In this document: piece by piece, positions 22,269 through 35,240 of the stretch
How positions within the stretch are numbered: position 1 is the stretch's first letter
Layout: every line of letters begins with the position of its first letter
Assembly (NCBI GenBank): GCA_021464245.1
Contig: JADCRB010000053.1
Span: 2,237,057-2,301,056, forward strand
Source of the DNA: Carallia brachiata
Lineage: Eukaryota; Streptophyta; Magnoliopsida; Malpighiales; Rhizophoraceae
Reading direction: 5' to 3'
DNA length: 64,000 bases
The notes under the pieces: model-generated
Told to the model about the DNA's origin: nothing
What the model saw: the letters and a program-made list of their open reading frames with translations, nothing else
Databases searched by the model: none
Position numbers and translations under genes: made by a program

Positions 22269-23734
22269 ATGCTTTTGTTGTCTCTTCATTTGTTTGCAGA
22301 CAATATCAAAATTATTTTTATTGTTCTTCATGTTTCTATTTGTCCGGAAATGGACTTCACTTATGGCTTTGCAATAATTATTTCATGCTATTTGTTTTTT
22401 TCTGTAGCACAAGAAAATAATTTGGAGAAGCATCCAGATTAATACACTTGCATGCTATGTGTTATTTCAGTCCAAGGAATTATGAATAATACCTTTTTTT
22501 TCTGTGCAATGAGTAACAATATTTCATTCCTTTTGTTATGTTTCAGCTTCTTGGTTAACGGATGGTTGAATCCAGTTAACGACGTGGCAACAAATGCATA
22601 TATTTGAAACTAAAATTTTAATAGGATTATTTATTATCCTCCTTTTAAGCAAATAAATTCAAATGTCAAAAAACTAATTGGTCTAAAACAATTGGTTGAA
22701 TTGAAAAAATATAATCGCATAGCAAACTGTTCTCTTTTTTTCTTTTTTCCTTTTTTAAACTTGATTGAGAGAGAATGGAAAAATAAAAGTAGTTCCCTAT
22801 AGTCTGTCAAAGAATACTGTGCTCATAAAGGGTAACTTTCGTGGCATGGATTTAATCCTATGAAAAATTTTGACGGAAGTTTATGCCAAACATTTGTGAC
22901 CTGGCAGCACAAGACCTCAACTATTTAGCCCCACACAGTCTATGCTATGGTAAGTCGTCTTTTGCAGCTAGAAGGATTAAACCGTATGAATGTCTAGTGT
23001 CAACCCATCAAATTTTCCAACTACACATCAGCATGATGAAGAAAACATTAATAAAATTACCACTTGTGCAATTTAACTGACTAAAAACAGTTTGATCCAT
23101 GTGATTTTTCACAAGTTTAAATATATAATTTAACTTACAACTCATCGCCGTAAAATATGACATGACTATCTGGTCACTTAGCAGATAATAATCGTAATGT
23201 AGTTGTAATGCTCCTGGGAGCACCATCGCTCCTTCCTGTACGCATTGCCACAAAGGAAAGATCCCTTTTTTGTTTTGTTTTTTCGTTTTTTAGTCTAGAT
23301 CACTCAGTATTCAGTTCATTAGACTGACTAATTTGAACCGACTCGAGTAGAACTCCGAAGGGCAGTAAAGGTCTCCCAACAGATATTTAACACGATTACA
23401 TTCCCAATATTCGAAACTGAGATGTCTAATTAAACGAATTGAAACTCTTACCATCTAAATCAGCACTTGTTAATACTTTTTTGTTTTTTAAAAGGTCAGC
23501 CGGAGGTCATTAGGCCAAAAAAAAAAAAAAAAAAAGGTACTGTGACCAGCTGATGACACAAACAATTAAGGATCAGCATCACTTGGGCCAACCCAACCCC
23601 GAGCCATGGAACCTTTTTCTGATGGGCTAGGTACCGTTGAGACAAAACAACTGGAAACTTTACATTATGCCACGCGGAACAATACACATAAAACTTGACC
23701 AAAAAAAAAAAAATTCACATAAAAAGGTCGGGAT

Positions 23735-24200
23735 AAACATTTTTTTATATTTCTTTTTATATGAGTTATAAATTTTTTAAAAATTTTATTTGAATTTTAA
23801 ATTTTTTTATTTTTTTATCAAATTAATCCATTCATTTACAAAAAATAGTCAATCTATTAATAAATGAGTTGAACTTGCTAAAAATTATTTTAAAAAGATT
23901 AAATATACGAATTAAATATTTTTAATCAATAAATATGCACGTTATGTATTTTTTTAATTAAAAAATACATGAATTAAATACACAAGTGCATATTTTTGTT
24001 GGAAAAAAATATCTAATTTGTATATTTAACCTTTTTTCAAATACTTTTTGTCAGGTTAAAATCATTTTTTAACAAATTGACTACTTTCTATTAATGGATG
24101 GACTGATTTTTCAAAAAATTAAAAATTTTAAAATTCAAATGAAATATTAAAAAAATTTAGAACTCATATAAAAAATATAAAAATTTAGAACTAAAAAAAT
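23735..24200. mobile_element. AT-rich foldback element (MITE-like)
   Basis: The left part (TATATTTCTTTTTATATGAG, then GAATTTTAAATTTTTTTATT, then a stretch around TTAATCCATTCATTTACAAA) recurs inverted on the right (ATTAATGGATGGACTGATTT, AAATTTTAAAATTCAAATG, AACTCATATAAAAAATATAA). The arms are about 170-200 bases each. No coding sequence. Exact ends and target duplication were not determined. Confidence 0.5.
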
Positions 24201-24282
24201 ACATATTCGTAAAGGTCATCCTTAAAGATGTAGGACAGGATCTCCTTAATTTGAAAAGAAGGAATACAAGAAAGGGGAGAGA

Positions 24283-24306
24283 AAGAGCGAGAGAGAGAGA
24301 GAGAGA
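24283..24306. repeat. (GA)n microsatellite
   Basis: About 12 GA units, seen directly. Isolated in an intergenic region. Confidence 0.8.
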
Positions 24307-25328
24307 AAATAGGCAAAATAGATTTTGCTTCTATTTGTTTTATATTTTATGGATTGGGGTAGGAATTTCACTAAATTTATTTCTCTCAAAATTAAAACAA
24401 AAATTATTATTTCTTTAACTTGATTCATAAACCCCTAATCTATCATTTTATTTATATTATTTAATTTTAGAGTAAGACAAATTTAATATTATAATACACT
24501 TTTTTTTTCTTACTTTTCTCTCTTTCTCAAATTAAAAATTTTAAAAGATATACATCCACATTTCAGACTTCAATGAAAATTGTCACCTACTGTGTAGCCG
24601 AATTTTTAGGGTTATTGGGTTCTTAAATTTCACAATTATTCTCAAATCTTGGCACCAGTGATAGTGAACCCGAAAAGGAAAAACTTACTTGAAAGTTGAA
24701 AGGACACAATGGCATGGAAAAGAGCGGACAGACATCAAATTGTGCTGTTATAAGCAAAATAATGATACTCTTTCTGACATGATAACTCGACTAAGTTGTA
24801 TGAATAAATTTCAAATGTTACTCTTGTAAGCACCAGATGCACCAAAAAATCGTTATTATTATTATTTTTTTTTTGGGGGGTTGAAGAATGAGAAAGTAGG
24901 GGTGTAGCAAAGATCGTTATTGCTAATGTAATACTAATCAATATAACCAATGAGATAGAAATAGAAATTTAGATTTTTTTTATTTTCTATTTGTAGAATT
25001 CCGAAGGAGGAAGGCACATAAAGCCTAGGAACTACAAAGAAATTTTGACTATTTACAATTAGCATGACCTTCGTAATCAGTTTGATGAAGCTTGACACCT
25101 TTACATATCTTCAAAAATACTTAACCATCTTTGAACAAAAAGGATTAACTTTGTTTGTCTACTTGCTCAATAACATGCAAGAAAAATAGATTAGTATGCA
25201 TTTGTTTAAAAAAACATAATATAATTTTTTCTTTGATTTTTTATGAAAAGAAAACTAATAAGAAATTAAAGATTATTATCTTGTGGATAATTTTAAAATT
25301 CATGTATCTAAAACGTACCAAGCACGTA

Positions 25329-25342
25329 CCCCCCCCCCCCCC
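25329..25342. repeat. Poly-C run of 14
   Basis: Fourteen consecutive C followed by A6; unusual in this AT-rich sequence and prone to length error. Confidence 0.85.
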
Positions 25343-25880
25343 AAAAAACAGTAAATTATACTCGCGTCTAGTAAATTACAAACACTAGGAGTTAAATTTT
25401 GGTGCTCTAATTTTGACCCATAATCGTTCAATTTAAAACCACAAGGGCTTACCAATTTTGACTAACTAATTTGACATTGATTGTGATGTTTAGCTTTTTA
25501 ATTCTCATATTTGAAGTATACTTAATAAGTTCCTTGAACACTAAAGACAAGGTTGGATGAAAATGAAACGTGAACAATAATGCAACTTAGGCTTCTATGT
25601 CCACATCCATTGAATAATTACAGTTGCAATCAAGTCCTTTTTATGTCATTATCATCCACTTGGGTTAGAAGCATTGCACATCAATTTGCATCTCAATAAG
25701 GAATCAAAATTAGGACCTCTACATAGGCAGTAACCAACAAGAAGAGTCTGAAGAGAGCTATCTTATGAACTTTGGCATCCAATTGGAGAAAATTCACCAA
25801 ACAAGGATTCCTGCACCATTTATTGGCTTTGACCTCAAACAAAGTCTTTTGCCTTGCTTCTTTCCTCCTACTAATTCATC

Positions 25881-25892
25881 TATATATATATA
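25881..25892 (+). promoter_or_regulatory. TATA box of acidic-family copy 3
   Basis: TATATATATATA, followed by ACTCCCAG, lies about 95 bases before ATG 25985; same spacing as in copy 2. Confidence 0.55.
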
Positions 25893-25984
25893 ACTCCCAG
25901 TTGAAAATAATATTCTCATCATAAGGTCTAAAGAGATAAATTTCAGGTGGAAACACTCAGTAACACACAAAGGCCACTTATTAA

Positions 25985-26567
25985 ATGGAAATCAACTGTA
26001 TCACTCAAACCAATCTAAAATGGCAAGATCACTCAGACCCTGATCTCGAATTTGAGAGAATGGATGAGGATGATGTTTTCTATGCGGAGCTTAGAAAACA
26101 GGTTTTGCTGTTGATTGCAGATGAGGACGAGGACGAGGACAGGGCGTTTGCCAAGACCAGACATTCAAATAACTATTGTAATGCCTGCAAACAAGGCTCA
26201 AGAAGCAGCCCCACCAACAGGTTTCCTACAATATTACAACCTGGAAGCTACTTCAGCTGGTGGGACAAAGAGATCATCCAATCGGTGCCAACTTGGCTAG
26301 TGAAATCATGGAGGAATGGCAATGGTACTGGGGTGTTCATCCCACAAATTATCAAAACTAGAAGATACAGGCGCGGTATGTGCAGCAATATCACCGGAAA
26401 CTGACAGTTATTCTAAACCAGTTCACTTGTCCTGCAACTGATATTCCCATTTTTTTGCAGGAAGAACACCAATAATAGGAGGAGAACAACATATAAACAC
26501 AAAGAGAACTACTGAAAACAAGTACTTATTAACATGGTACCTCACAGCTCAATTGAACAGGAACTGA
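25985..26567 (+). CDS. Small acidic protein of unknown function (family copy 3)
   Basis: Two exons, 25985-26375 and 26461-26567 (GTATGT donor, TTTTTTGCAG acceptor), give 165 residues with no stop. Conserved parts: MDEDDVFYAELRKQVLLLIA (about residues 24-43), a Glu/Asp run (DEDEDED), ILQPGSYFSWWDKE, VPTWLVKSWRNGNGTGVFIP, then a basic stretch RRYRRGRTP. It is the only one of the three copies that can be read through. Caution: at 26115-26300 another frame reads ITIVMPANKAQEAAPPTGFL, closer to the corresponding part of copy 1 (FLVVLANKATPKK). The called frame may therefore contain two compensating shifts, or a short intron may be missed. The exon 2 tail also differs from copy 2. The function is unknown; the acidic N-terminus and basic C-terminus are the only clues. 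Confidence 0.6.
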
Positions 26568-27964
26568 ACATGTAAATAGATGGTATATAAACTACCAGCT
26601 CAAATGAACATTTCAAGATCTTTCCTTTATTTTTTTGTTTTTTATTTTTTTTCGAGATGATTGCACAGTCTGATATCTGAAACACCAACACTGTAAAAAT
26701 GTGCATTCAAAACTTGTATATGCAAATTTCTCAAGGACCTTTAATATTGTTGTATGATTGCAGAAAATTGGTAACAGCAGAATGTTTAATTTGAGTTCCT
26801 GACAATACAATGTAAATTATAACACAAGTGAATGCCTTCGAAAAAAAAAAAAAGGTAATATATGATCAAAGTCAAACTAATATTAAGAGTGGCGTCGTTT
26901 ATTCGCAGTTAAAATGAATCAACGTATCAGCAAAACTACCTTTGGCCCTACTCAATCAAGGTACTCAGCACATAGCACATAGACGAAAGTGCATCGATAC
27001 ACACCAGAACAAACACGGGTTGATATTGCAGTATTATGATTATTATTATATATGTATGTATTATTAATTATGAGTCGAAATATTAAAAATATTTGACAGA
27101 TGGTCATTGACTTTGGGATAGAAAAATTGACATTTATGTCACATCTAAGCTGCATCCTTTGTATATATATGGAAATTTTCTTTTTTTTTTTTTCAGGCCA
27201 ACCTTCAATCTCATCCTTCTCAAATCCCCAGACAAATAATTCACCGGGCGACGTCGTTGGAATCATTTCATTTGTAAAAGGGCCGAAAACTTTGTTGTTG
27301 CGGTTATTCGGATTCGGGTTGTTGGGTCCGAGTGGAAGTGAAAAATGGTTGCAGCGGTTGTAGCGGAGCCGGATAATCCAAATTCAACGTCAAATTAGAT
27401 AAAGAAAAGGTTAACAATTTGCAACATTAGGGGTTTAATTGACCTTAAGTTATACTTAGTCACAATCCCAGTGCGATGATTATATACGAAGCTAAGTATG
27501 ACTTACTTTTTTTTTTTTATTAATTAGTTTAGCTCATTAATCCTCTTCAAGTTATTTTCCGAAATCTAGAATTGATTCAAATCGATGATTGACAAGGAGA
27601 GTTCCTTCGTTTAATTTAATTTAAGATTGAAAAAATATTGAAAGTTAAAAAGTCAAAGTGAAGAGTTCATTCTTGTATTAGATTTCAAAAACATTTTAAC
27701 TGTCAGCCCTTTCAGAGATATGAAGATGCCGGGTGTTATCATAACACCATTGATGCACTGAACCCGTCAGAACTCCAAAGTTACAGCCTTTTCAGCTATT
27801 CCGATATACCTGAATCCTTCCCATCCTACGTGACCAGACCAAAAGGAATTGCAAACTTTACACCCAAAAAAAAGAGAGAGATTTGGGCACCTGGATCAGC
27901 AGATTACAATGCGGCCGTGCGGGGCATTACACTGTGTGCATTCTTAAGCATACGATGGGCTTTG
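26568..27964. other. Intergenic
   Basis: Between the acidic-family gene and the convergent transporter gene. An 87-codon plus-strand frame (27100-27363) resembles nothing I recognise and starts in T-rich sequence. No gene is called. Confidence 0.4.
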
Positions 27965-30900
27965 CTAAATGGAGACACTTTCTTGTACGTGGAAATCAAG
28001 TCGACTGTGGGTCAACACTTCCCTTGCCCGGGCACTCCGGTATTGAAGACGCTGGTGCAGCATCTCCGACAGCTGGTTGAAGAATTCAGCATCCCATCTG
28101 AAAATCAACCTGGGGTCTTCTGCGTAACAGATATATATGGACGTAACAGCGCTCTCAACCACAACCATTGCCAGTCCAACCTGTAGCAAGCAAAATTTGC
28201 TAACGTCCACATAAATGATGAAAATGAGAGATGACACGATCAAAGCATGGCTAACGAGAAAGATCAAAATCAGTTCTTTTGTTGTTGATTTGCAGCATTC
28301 CCACTAGGCAATAGTGACTTAATTTTATCATGAAACTCAGCCGCTTTTCAGCTGCAATGTTCCTTTGCAGGCTGAAACTGATGACAACTTTTCTTACTGA
28401 AGACAACAGTGGAGCTTGTTCCAGGGCAGTGAGGGGATCAACAGATCGTCGCAGACAATATATGTTGCCAACCATTAATGAAAAACTAATAAAAAGTAAA
28501 ACAAGACAGTTACATTGTCATTCAGCTAAAATTCTTGAAATTGTATTGTCCTAATTTGGACTTTTATAACAAAAATATATGCTGCCCCCAGGTGATGCAA
28601 GGATTACCAAACATTGGAGGGAAGGAAAGAGCCGAATAAAGAAGCATTCTTTAGTTACTGCTATACCAAGGATTGCACTAGGCCACGTTCTTTAGACACT
28701 GCTAAATTTTGTTCGGTTTGCATAATATGACAAATAGTCCAGGGAAGACTTACCATTTTTGGGTGAAACATGAAGTTGATAATTCAATGATAAATAATTA
28801 TAATTTTAAAATCCTTTCTTTTCAAAACCAGTAAGGAAAGAAACTTCCAACTGCACTTAAGTCCCACAAAGAACTTTAGATCATAGTGACAACCCACAAA
28901 CAAGTAATTCATGGATCTAAACAATTCTAGAAAACTAAGAAATTCCAGCACCAACCAGTAAGAGAAAGATATAAATGTAACTGTGGAAAGGAACTTACCA
29001 AGACCATTCCCATCAACATTGCTGTAGATCCCACCATGATCAATCTATCACTCCATTTAAAGTGAATCCAAACACCCGCGCAAGTTCCTGTGATAAGCCC
29101 ACCCAATAATGTTCCCATCAGCATAACAGCGCCCGAACAATCATAAGCAACAAGTGCTTCAACTCCAGTTGACTGAAACAGTTCCCAGGCATCCCTTGCT
29201 GAACGATTAAAGCCTCTACCATAAACACCTATCTGAAAGGAAGACACAGTGCTCAATGCTGTAATTATTTTGCAGCAATTGATGGTTAATGATGCCATAT
29301 CAACTACTATAAACAATTTACAAAAAAAAAAATTCAACAACTATAGCACAAATAAAGAAAAGTTTTGCAATTAGCTAATAGAAGGAAGAGGCGTATTTAT
29401 CAAACATGTAATGTCCACATCATCACTAAAATGAAAAAGAGAACGTAGAAAAATATCTCACCAAAAAAATGCGGCATAAAAGGCATGCATGAGGGAATCT
29501 TGGAACAAAAAAGTAAAGACAAGATAAAATTGTTATTGAGAAGAACATGAGGTGCCTGCTACACAATGGCTGTGAAACCAAAATTGACCAAATGCAGCAC
29601 ATCCAAAAAGTCATCATGATAGAACTATTTCCAAGACTCAAGAAAAGATGATTCTGCTCCACCCTCCTACGTCTCTTCCAAGCACACAGGACATAAAAGG
29701 ATGAAAAAGCTAGAAGTAGGAAGTTTTTCTAAATCTATACATAAAAAGCTTTCAAGCCTTCAAATTCAAATTGCATTTGGCCAACCTAACTTCTACCATG
29801 GCATTACAACTTTATAGTGTGCCAACTTTTTGCAGAACCTGTCTATTCTGTCTTTCTGAAATATCAGAACATGTCCTCAGCCATGGGAGTTTTGAATCAA
29901 TTCATGATAACCCTTCAAATAGCCTCCCTGCAAGCCTTCCATTCATAAAGCTTAAAGTACTCGATTCACATTTTCTTCCAGGTAGAATTTAAATGATATT
30001 TGTCAACACCAGCAGAACCAGGCAAATCACATTTGTAAATTTTGATTCCTCGTTCATGTGTTACCTAAACATCTTTCTTTGAAAAAGTGATGAGAAAAAT
30101 CAGACACCCCAATTGCATACAATGGTGTCAACGCCATCACAATTTGGCTCCTTAAAATAACTCCATTAATGAATATTTTCAGATGAGTTTGGTTGGTTTC
30201 CTTTCTCTTCAGTTCGAGTGTATTAGAAAGCCAAAAAACCAGAATTAAAATTTCTACTCAAAATACAAAATCCACCATAATGCAAATTCTGACAGCATAA
30301 AAAGCATGGAACACGAATATTTCTGTGGTGGACATTGCTTCAATCCATTAAAAAATTCAAAGCACTTCTACAATCGAAACAATGACACTTAAGATGCCCT
30401 TGTTTACAAACATTTGGCCAAATCAAAACCCAACTTTAACCCCAAAAACTGTCCACACATCAAGAATTTTAAATCACAAAAACATGTCATTATGCAAAAG
30501 GAAAACATAGCAAATGCCATAGTTGGCACAAAAATTTCTCCTTTTGTAGAAACTTCATCAATAGCAGACCACATGGCTGCGGCAGATGCCATTCTAGAGA
30601 TCCGAACTCAGTCTAATATTCCAAATTGTACAAGAGACAGAATAGCAGATATTACCTGGACATAGGCATACTTGTTAAAAAACCGGACCAGAGTCTCCAC
30701 GAGATGAAAGAAGAAATCGACACAGCAAAGCAAGCACTCATTCTTGCCTATCTTGACCGCAATCCCCTGATCTAAAATATGCTTTGAAGTTATGAAAAAA
30801 AAAATGGGGAAAACAGAAACACTATCAACTTAGCAAGCACACAAGTGAATCAGGTAAAAAAAAAAAAATGATGCCACGCCTACCTCCCACCGCAATGTCC

Positions 30901-33533
30901 TAATAGCAGCTGTGAAGAGTGACCCATAGCAAATGCTGCCAAAAGATGTTGTCAAAGCATACCTTAGAGACTTCACTAATGAGTTGGGAGGCATTGATGG
31001 AGCTTCTCGACCGCCATGAATAAGAACAAGGAACACCATTCCTGACACTATAACGTGTACAGTATTACAAAGGACCGCACCTGTCCAAAATAAGCTCACC
31101 GAGAAAACCTGAGTGCACAATTGACAGCATTAAAACAGCCAAAGATAGCGAAGAGATTTCTAATATAACTTTGTTGCAGTTCTTATCCTAGAAACAAAAG
31201 ATGTAACAAAGAACAAAACTTGCCAGCTCACCACAAGAAGCCACCAACGTCTGCCATCGTCCCAACTTGAAGCTACAACACCAGCTGCTCCAAAAGACCA
31301 TAATCCCATCCACAAAAGCATCACCACTATAAAAGCATATGCGACTCTCATAACTTCAGGAAGACTACATACCATCTTCACAGCCTTTTGCAGCACCACC
31401 ATGGTAAATGGGAGTCTTGAAAGAATGCAGACAGTCAATATTAATTTGTGACTAAAAGACAGTCCATAGATTGCTATCACCGCAAGATAGTCCAATGGAA
31501 AGGCAATTAGGGAAATTATAAAGACAACAAAACTTCTAGAACTTTAGGGTGTGTTTGCTTGCAGTAAAATATTTTACAGGAAAAAATTTTCTCATTTTTC
31601 GGCGTTTGTTTCATATAAAATATTTTACAACAGAAATTTGGGGAAAATTTTAAGTTTTTGGGAAAATAACTTCTCCTTTTTGAACTGAAGTTATTTTTCA
31701 GAAAAAACACAAAGTGTACTTTAAATAAGTGACAACGGAAAATCATTATTTTCACTGCAAACATTTTCTCTTGCAAATATTTTACAAAAGTAAGTTATTT
31801 TAAACAAACAAACGGACCCTTAGATGCTAAATATTGAGGAAAAAGTGGCTTCTAACTAGACAATTCCACTACTGCCTCTAGCATGGATGAATGTAATACA
31901 AGCTACATAACCAGCATATAATGCAATACATCAAGTTTTCTTTCATACTTGAATCTTTCAGTCTAGGCTGCCCCTTGCCTTTATTGTCCATAAGCTTATG
32001 TTATCGTAATTAGTCAGACCTCATGATCATGAAAATCAACAAAACATTGGCAAAGTTTATTGAAAATAAAAAGCAACATCAGAAGCAACCAAAGCTGCAG
32101 TTTTGGAATGTATATGCCAGAGACAACATTATTTTCTATTAAAATTGATAGCTGCATAAAGGAATAAACATTAAATCAGCCATCATTTTGTCTTAGTTCT
32201 ATAACTAAAGTAGAGCTTTTGGCTACAACATGCCTCTAAGTAGGTCAATTCTTTTCCTTTTCATTTGAAGTATGTCCATTTTCTTTTGTGTTACAACAAT
32301 CCAAGCCTAAGCTTTGCAATGTGGGGACTCATAAAATGCATGTGATAATAAGCACACAAGCTGATCAAGCAAAATCGAGTAGTCTTTAAAACAGCAAAGC
32401 AACAAAGAGAGCTGAAGAACACCAACACACTCAAACTCATGCTTTCAATCTATTATTAACGTACACAGATAACGTTCAAAACTCTAGTTGATTGGACAAA
32501 CTGCACAATCAATTCATGAAGTTGGAACTTTTATCACACCAACAATTTCAGCCACATGCCCGTGATATTCGAGAATAAATATCATTTCGAGTTAGCATCA
32601 GTCAGCTCATACCTGTCTATGACAGATATAACATACAAAAACTGCAACGCAGCGCCAACTGCAAACGCCACGCCCCAAAAGAACTGCTCACACCAGAAAC
32701 ACAAAACACTGACCACAGCAAGATAAGTAGTCAAAATATGGACCGAGATCTTCATCATCTCATTCGCATGAGAACTAAGCAACAACAACCAGGTCCAACC
32801 AAGTACAGTTCCTATGGCACCGGCAAGCGCATAAACCGGCCAATAATCCTCGGTACGTCCCCCACTGTTCCCCGAGGAGCCAGTGGTGAACTTATCAATA
32901 TTGAATCTATCCAATTTACGGAACCTATTGAGGCCGAGAATGGCAAGCCCAAATCCCAATGCTAGCAGCTGAAACATAAATATTCCTAACCAGAAAACAT
33001 CACGAAAACGGCGCGGCGACTCCAGAGACGGCGTTTCGTCGCCGGCGCCCCCGCCGCTTCTCCTGCTCCTGCCTGGGTTCTGTTACCAAAACCAAAATTA
33101 AACACACGAATAATCCAGAATTAACCCAAAAAAAAAAAAACCAAAAACGAAATTTATAAGAACTCTAGTCTCCACTGTTTAGCATATCGGTTTAACTTTC
33201 TATAAATAACGGCACGAAAAGAGATTGGATTGGAAATGCTCCATCAAATCCGTTATGAAATATCCTAACCATAAAAAAGTCAATTAACTTGTTTAACACG
33301 TCAAATAAAAAAAGAAAAAAAAAGGTCCTACACTTAACACATAACAATCAGAGTCGAGATGTTTCATAATACGGTTATAAAAAATTACTCAAACCAAAAA
33401 AATGGAAAATACAGAATTGCGATCACGAAAATTGAAAGGATTTAAAGTATGTGGATATGCTTTGAAGTGAAACCTGGTCGATGGCAGCGATGGAAGGGGA
33501 ATCAGAGGCGGAGGAGGAGGAGGAGTCGCTCAT
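27965..33533 (-). CDS. Choline transporter-like (CTL/DUF580) membrane protein
   Basis: Seven exons on the minus strand: 33474-33533, 32613-33079, 31232-31415, 30884-31108, 30656-30766, 28999-29232 and 27965-28180. All have GT..AG borders and phases that join in one frame of 498 residues. The protein opens with a Ser-rich cytoplasmic head (MSDSSSSSASDSPS) and a Gly/Arg-rich segment. Many hydrophobic spans follow, as in the Choline_transpo (PF04515) family: FWLGIFMFQLLALGFGLAIL, VYALAGAIGTVLGWTWLLLL, LLWMGLWSFGAAGVVAS. The family's C-terminal part is recognisable in SLRYALTTSFGSICYGSLF, KNECLLCCVDFFFHLVETLV, FNKYAYVQIGVYGRGFNRSA and CYAEDPRLIF. Plant CTL1 acts in trans-Golgi trafficking and choline homeostasis; this gene belongs to the family, but orthology to CTL1 itself was not tested. 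The ATG at 33533 is preferred; an in-frame ATG at 33605 would add 24 residues of poor character. A GA-rich leader lies upstream. Confidence 0.93.
31546..31820. mobile_element. MITE (hAT-like) in intron 2 of the CTL gene
   Basis: A 275-base segment starts AGGGTGTGTTTGCTTGCAGT. Its end, read inverted, starts AGGGTCCGTTTGTTTGTTTA. The inside has ATATTTTAC motifs in both orientations (TAAAATATTTTACAGG; AAATATTTTACAAAAG). Flanks TAGAACTT and TAGATGCT agree at only 5 of 8 positions, so a target duplication is weak. The AGGGTGTGTTTG end is common among plant hAT MITEs. Confidence 0.6.
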
Positions 33534-33605
33534 GGCGGAGTCGACGACGGAGGGAGGGGGCGAGAGAGAGCGGTTTGATTGATTAAAATAGACGGGCCTG
33601 ATCAA

Positions 33606-35240
33606 AGCATTGTTTGGGTTAAATATGGTGAGAGAGAGAGTACGGGGGATTTTTCAAAGTAAATGAAACTAGGAGAAAATTTCAAAGTAAATAAAAGCAG
33701 CCAAAAACGTTATGCGTAATGGAGGGGAAATTGTCAACTCAACGGCTACTCAGGGAGACGGAGAGAGGGAAGAGAGAGAGAGGACTCATTGTGTCGGATT
33801 GGCATGACGCCTATACATTGAAATTTTGATGCATAACACTTTTTTTTTTTTTATAAAAAAAATTATCAAAAATATGTCAATCACTAAATTTATAAGTTAA
33901 TAACGAAATAATTTTCATTTGTATGTATTATATAACTCAATTTATAAGAAGATATCTACTACTTATATACTATTGGATTCAAATAGGCATCTTTCAAACC
34001 GACTACAGTTATTGCTGAATTTAAAACTAACGACAAGTAGTAAACGGTTAAACTAGATAAATTTAGAGGTCAAAGCATTCAGGTGTTACGGCTGAAACTC
34101 AAACTCAGATTCTAAATAAAAAAATACATTTAATTATTACTAAATTACTACTTTGAGTGAAAATTTAATGGACAATGTATACAAAGTTACGGTGCCACAG
34201 AACGCCTTTAAAATTGGATTACGCTAGTTGTTCCATGAAGAGTTAGAAACTAACCCCTATGTGGTTGGGTGGTTTAAGTGATAGAAGTGATTCGTTTTTT
34301 GTCATAAATTTTGAGTTTAAAATTTTTTTATGAGGTGTAGTAAAATTAAATTTATATTTAGAGAATTTGCTTTTTTTAATAGCGTAATTGATTTTACCAT
34401 ACAACCGACTTCTCAATTTTATTTTACTAAATCAAAAACAAAGAAATAAAAATATAAATAAGAGCGATCTGAAGTATTAAAATTTTTGAGTTCAGAATTT
34501 TTAACCGTCTTAATTTTAAGCAGAATACACTGATGCATAGTGATACAATCCATTAGATAATTGAATTTTGTTAAAAAAAAAAAACAGAGTTGGATTTTGT
34601 TGAATAAACATTGTGTTCCTTTAACATTAAGTCACACAGTAGATGGTCTTTTGGTTTTAAGTATGAAAGAATATGGACCGATCAGTTGATTCTTCCAAAC
34701 CAACCGTTGTAATTTGGTTCCAATTCGTTCTATGGTAAGTTACAATTGTGGTTTAATTTGTTAGGCTGAGGAGGAGAGAGTACCAGCCTATCGTTGATTA
34801 ATCCTATTAGGGGACCAAAATTATTAAGTATAGGTAAATCAGAAAAGAACTAAAAGTTAGAAAGTCGAACAAGTACTTAGACAATTCTCGTAAAATTGAA
34901 AATTCCAAGTTGTCTGGACTGGTATATCATGATCATATGATACATTTGGTTGATCCAATCATCAAAGTAATCCTAGGCATATGACACATAATCCAATTCA
35001 TAGATAAATCAGCTCCCAATTGATAGAATTTAACTAATGGTTGTTAGAAATTGATTTGCATTGTTATTGCAACTTGCATGTCTCGATCTTGATTAGGAAT
35101 CGTTTGAATGTCTCCCTTTGAGAAAGAGTCTACATCTCCAAGTTACATATCCTGCTCTAATTTGAATGAAGAGAATTTCGATGGATAGCTAATTTATTTA
35201 TTTTCTTCACTTATTCTTTTCTCCTTTTTTATAATATAAA
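33606..35240. other. Intergenic, upstream of the CTL gene
   Basis: The first ~200 bases hold GA-rich stretches (33630-33785) typical of plant 5' leaders or promoters. The remainder is AT-rich without a gene. A weak pol III box pair lies near 34262-34330. Confidence 0.4.

Larger units (their letters stand above)
22269..25880. other. Long gene-free AT-rich interval
   Basis: No convincing coding or RNA gene. Notable content: a partly inverted AT-rich region at about 23730-24190 (TTTTTATATGAGTTATAAAT at its left end and TCATATAAAAAATATAAAAA at its right), a (GA)n run at about 24283-24306 and a 14-C run at 25329-25342. Confidence 0.4.

Noticed and set aside
27830..28186. 118-codon plus-strand frame overlapping the last exon of the CTL gene
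   Set aside because: It is antisense to exon 7 (27965-28180), whose minus-strand reading clearly belongs to the choline-transporter-like family.
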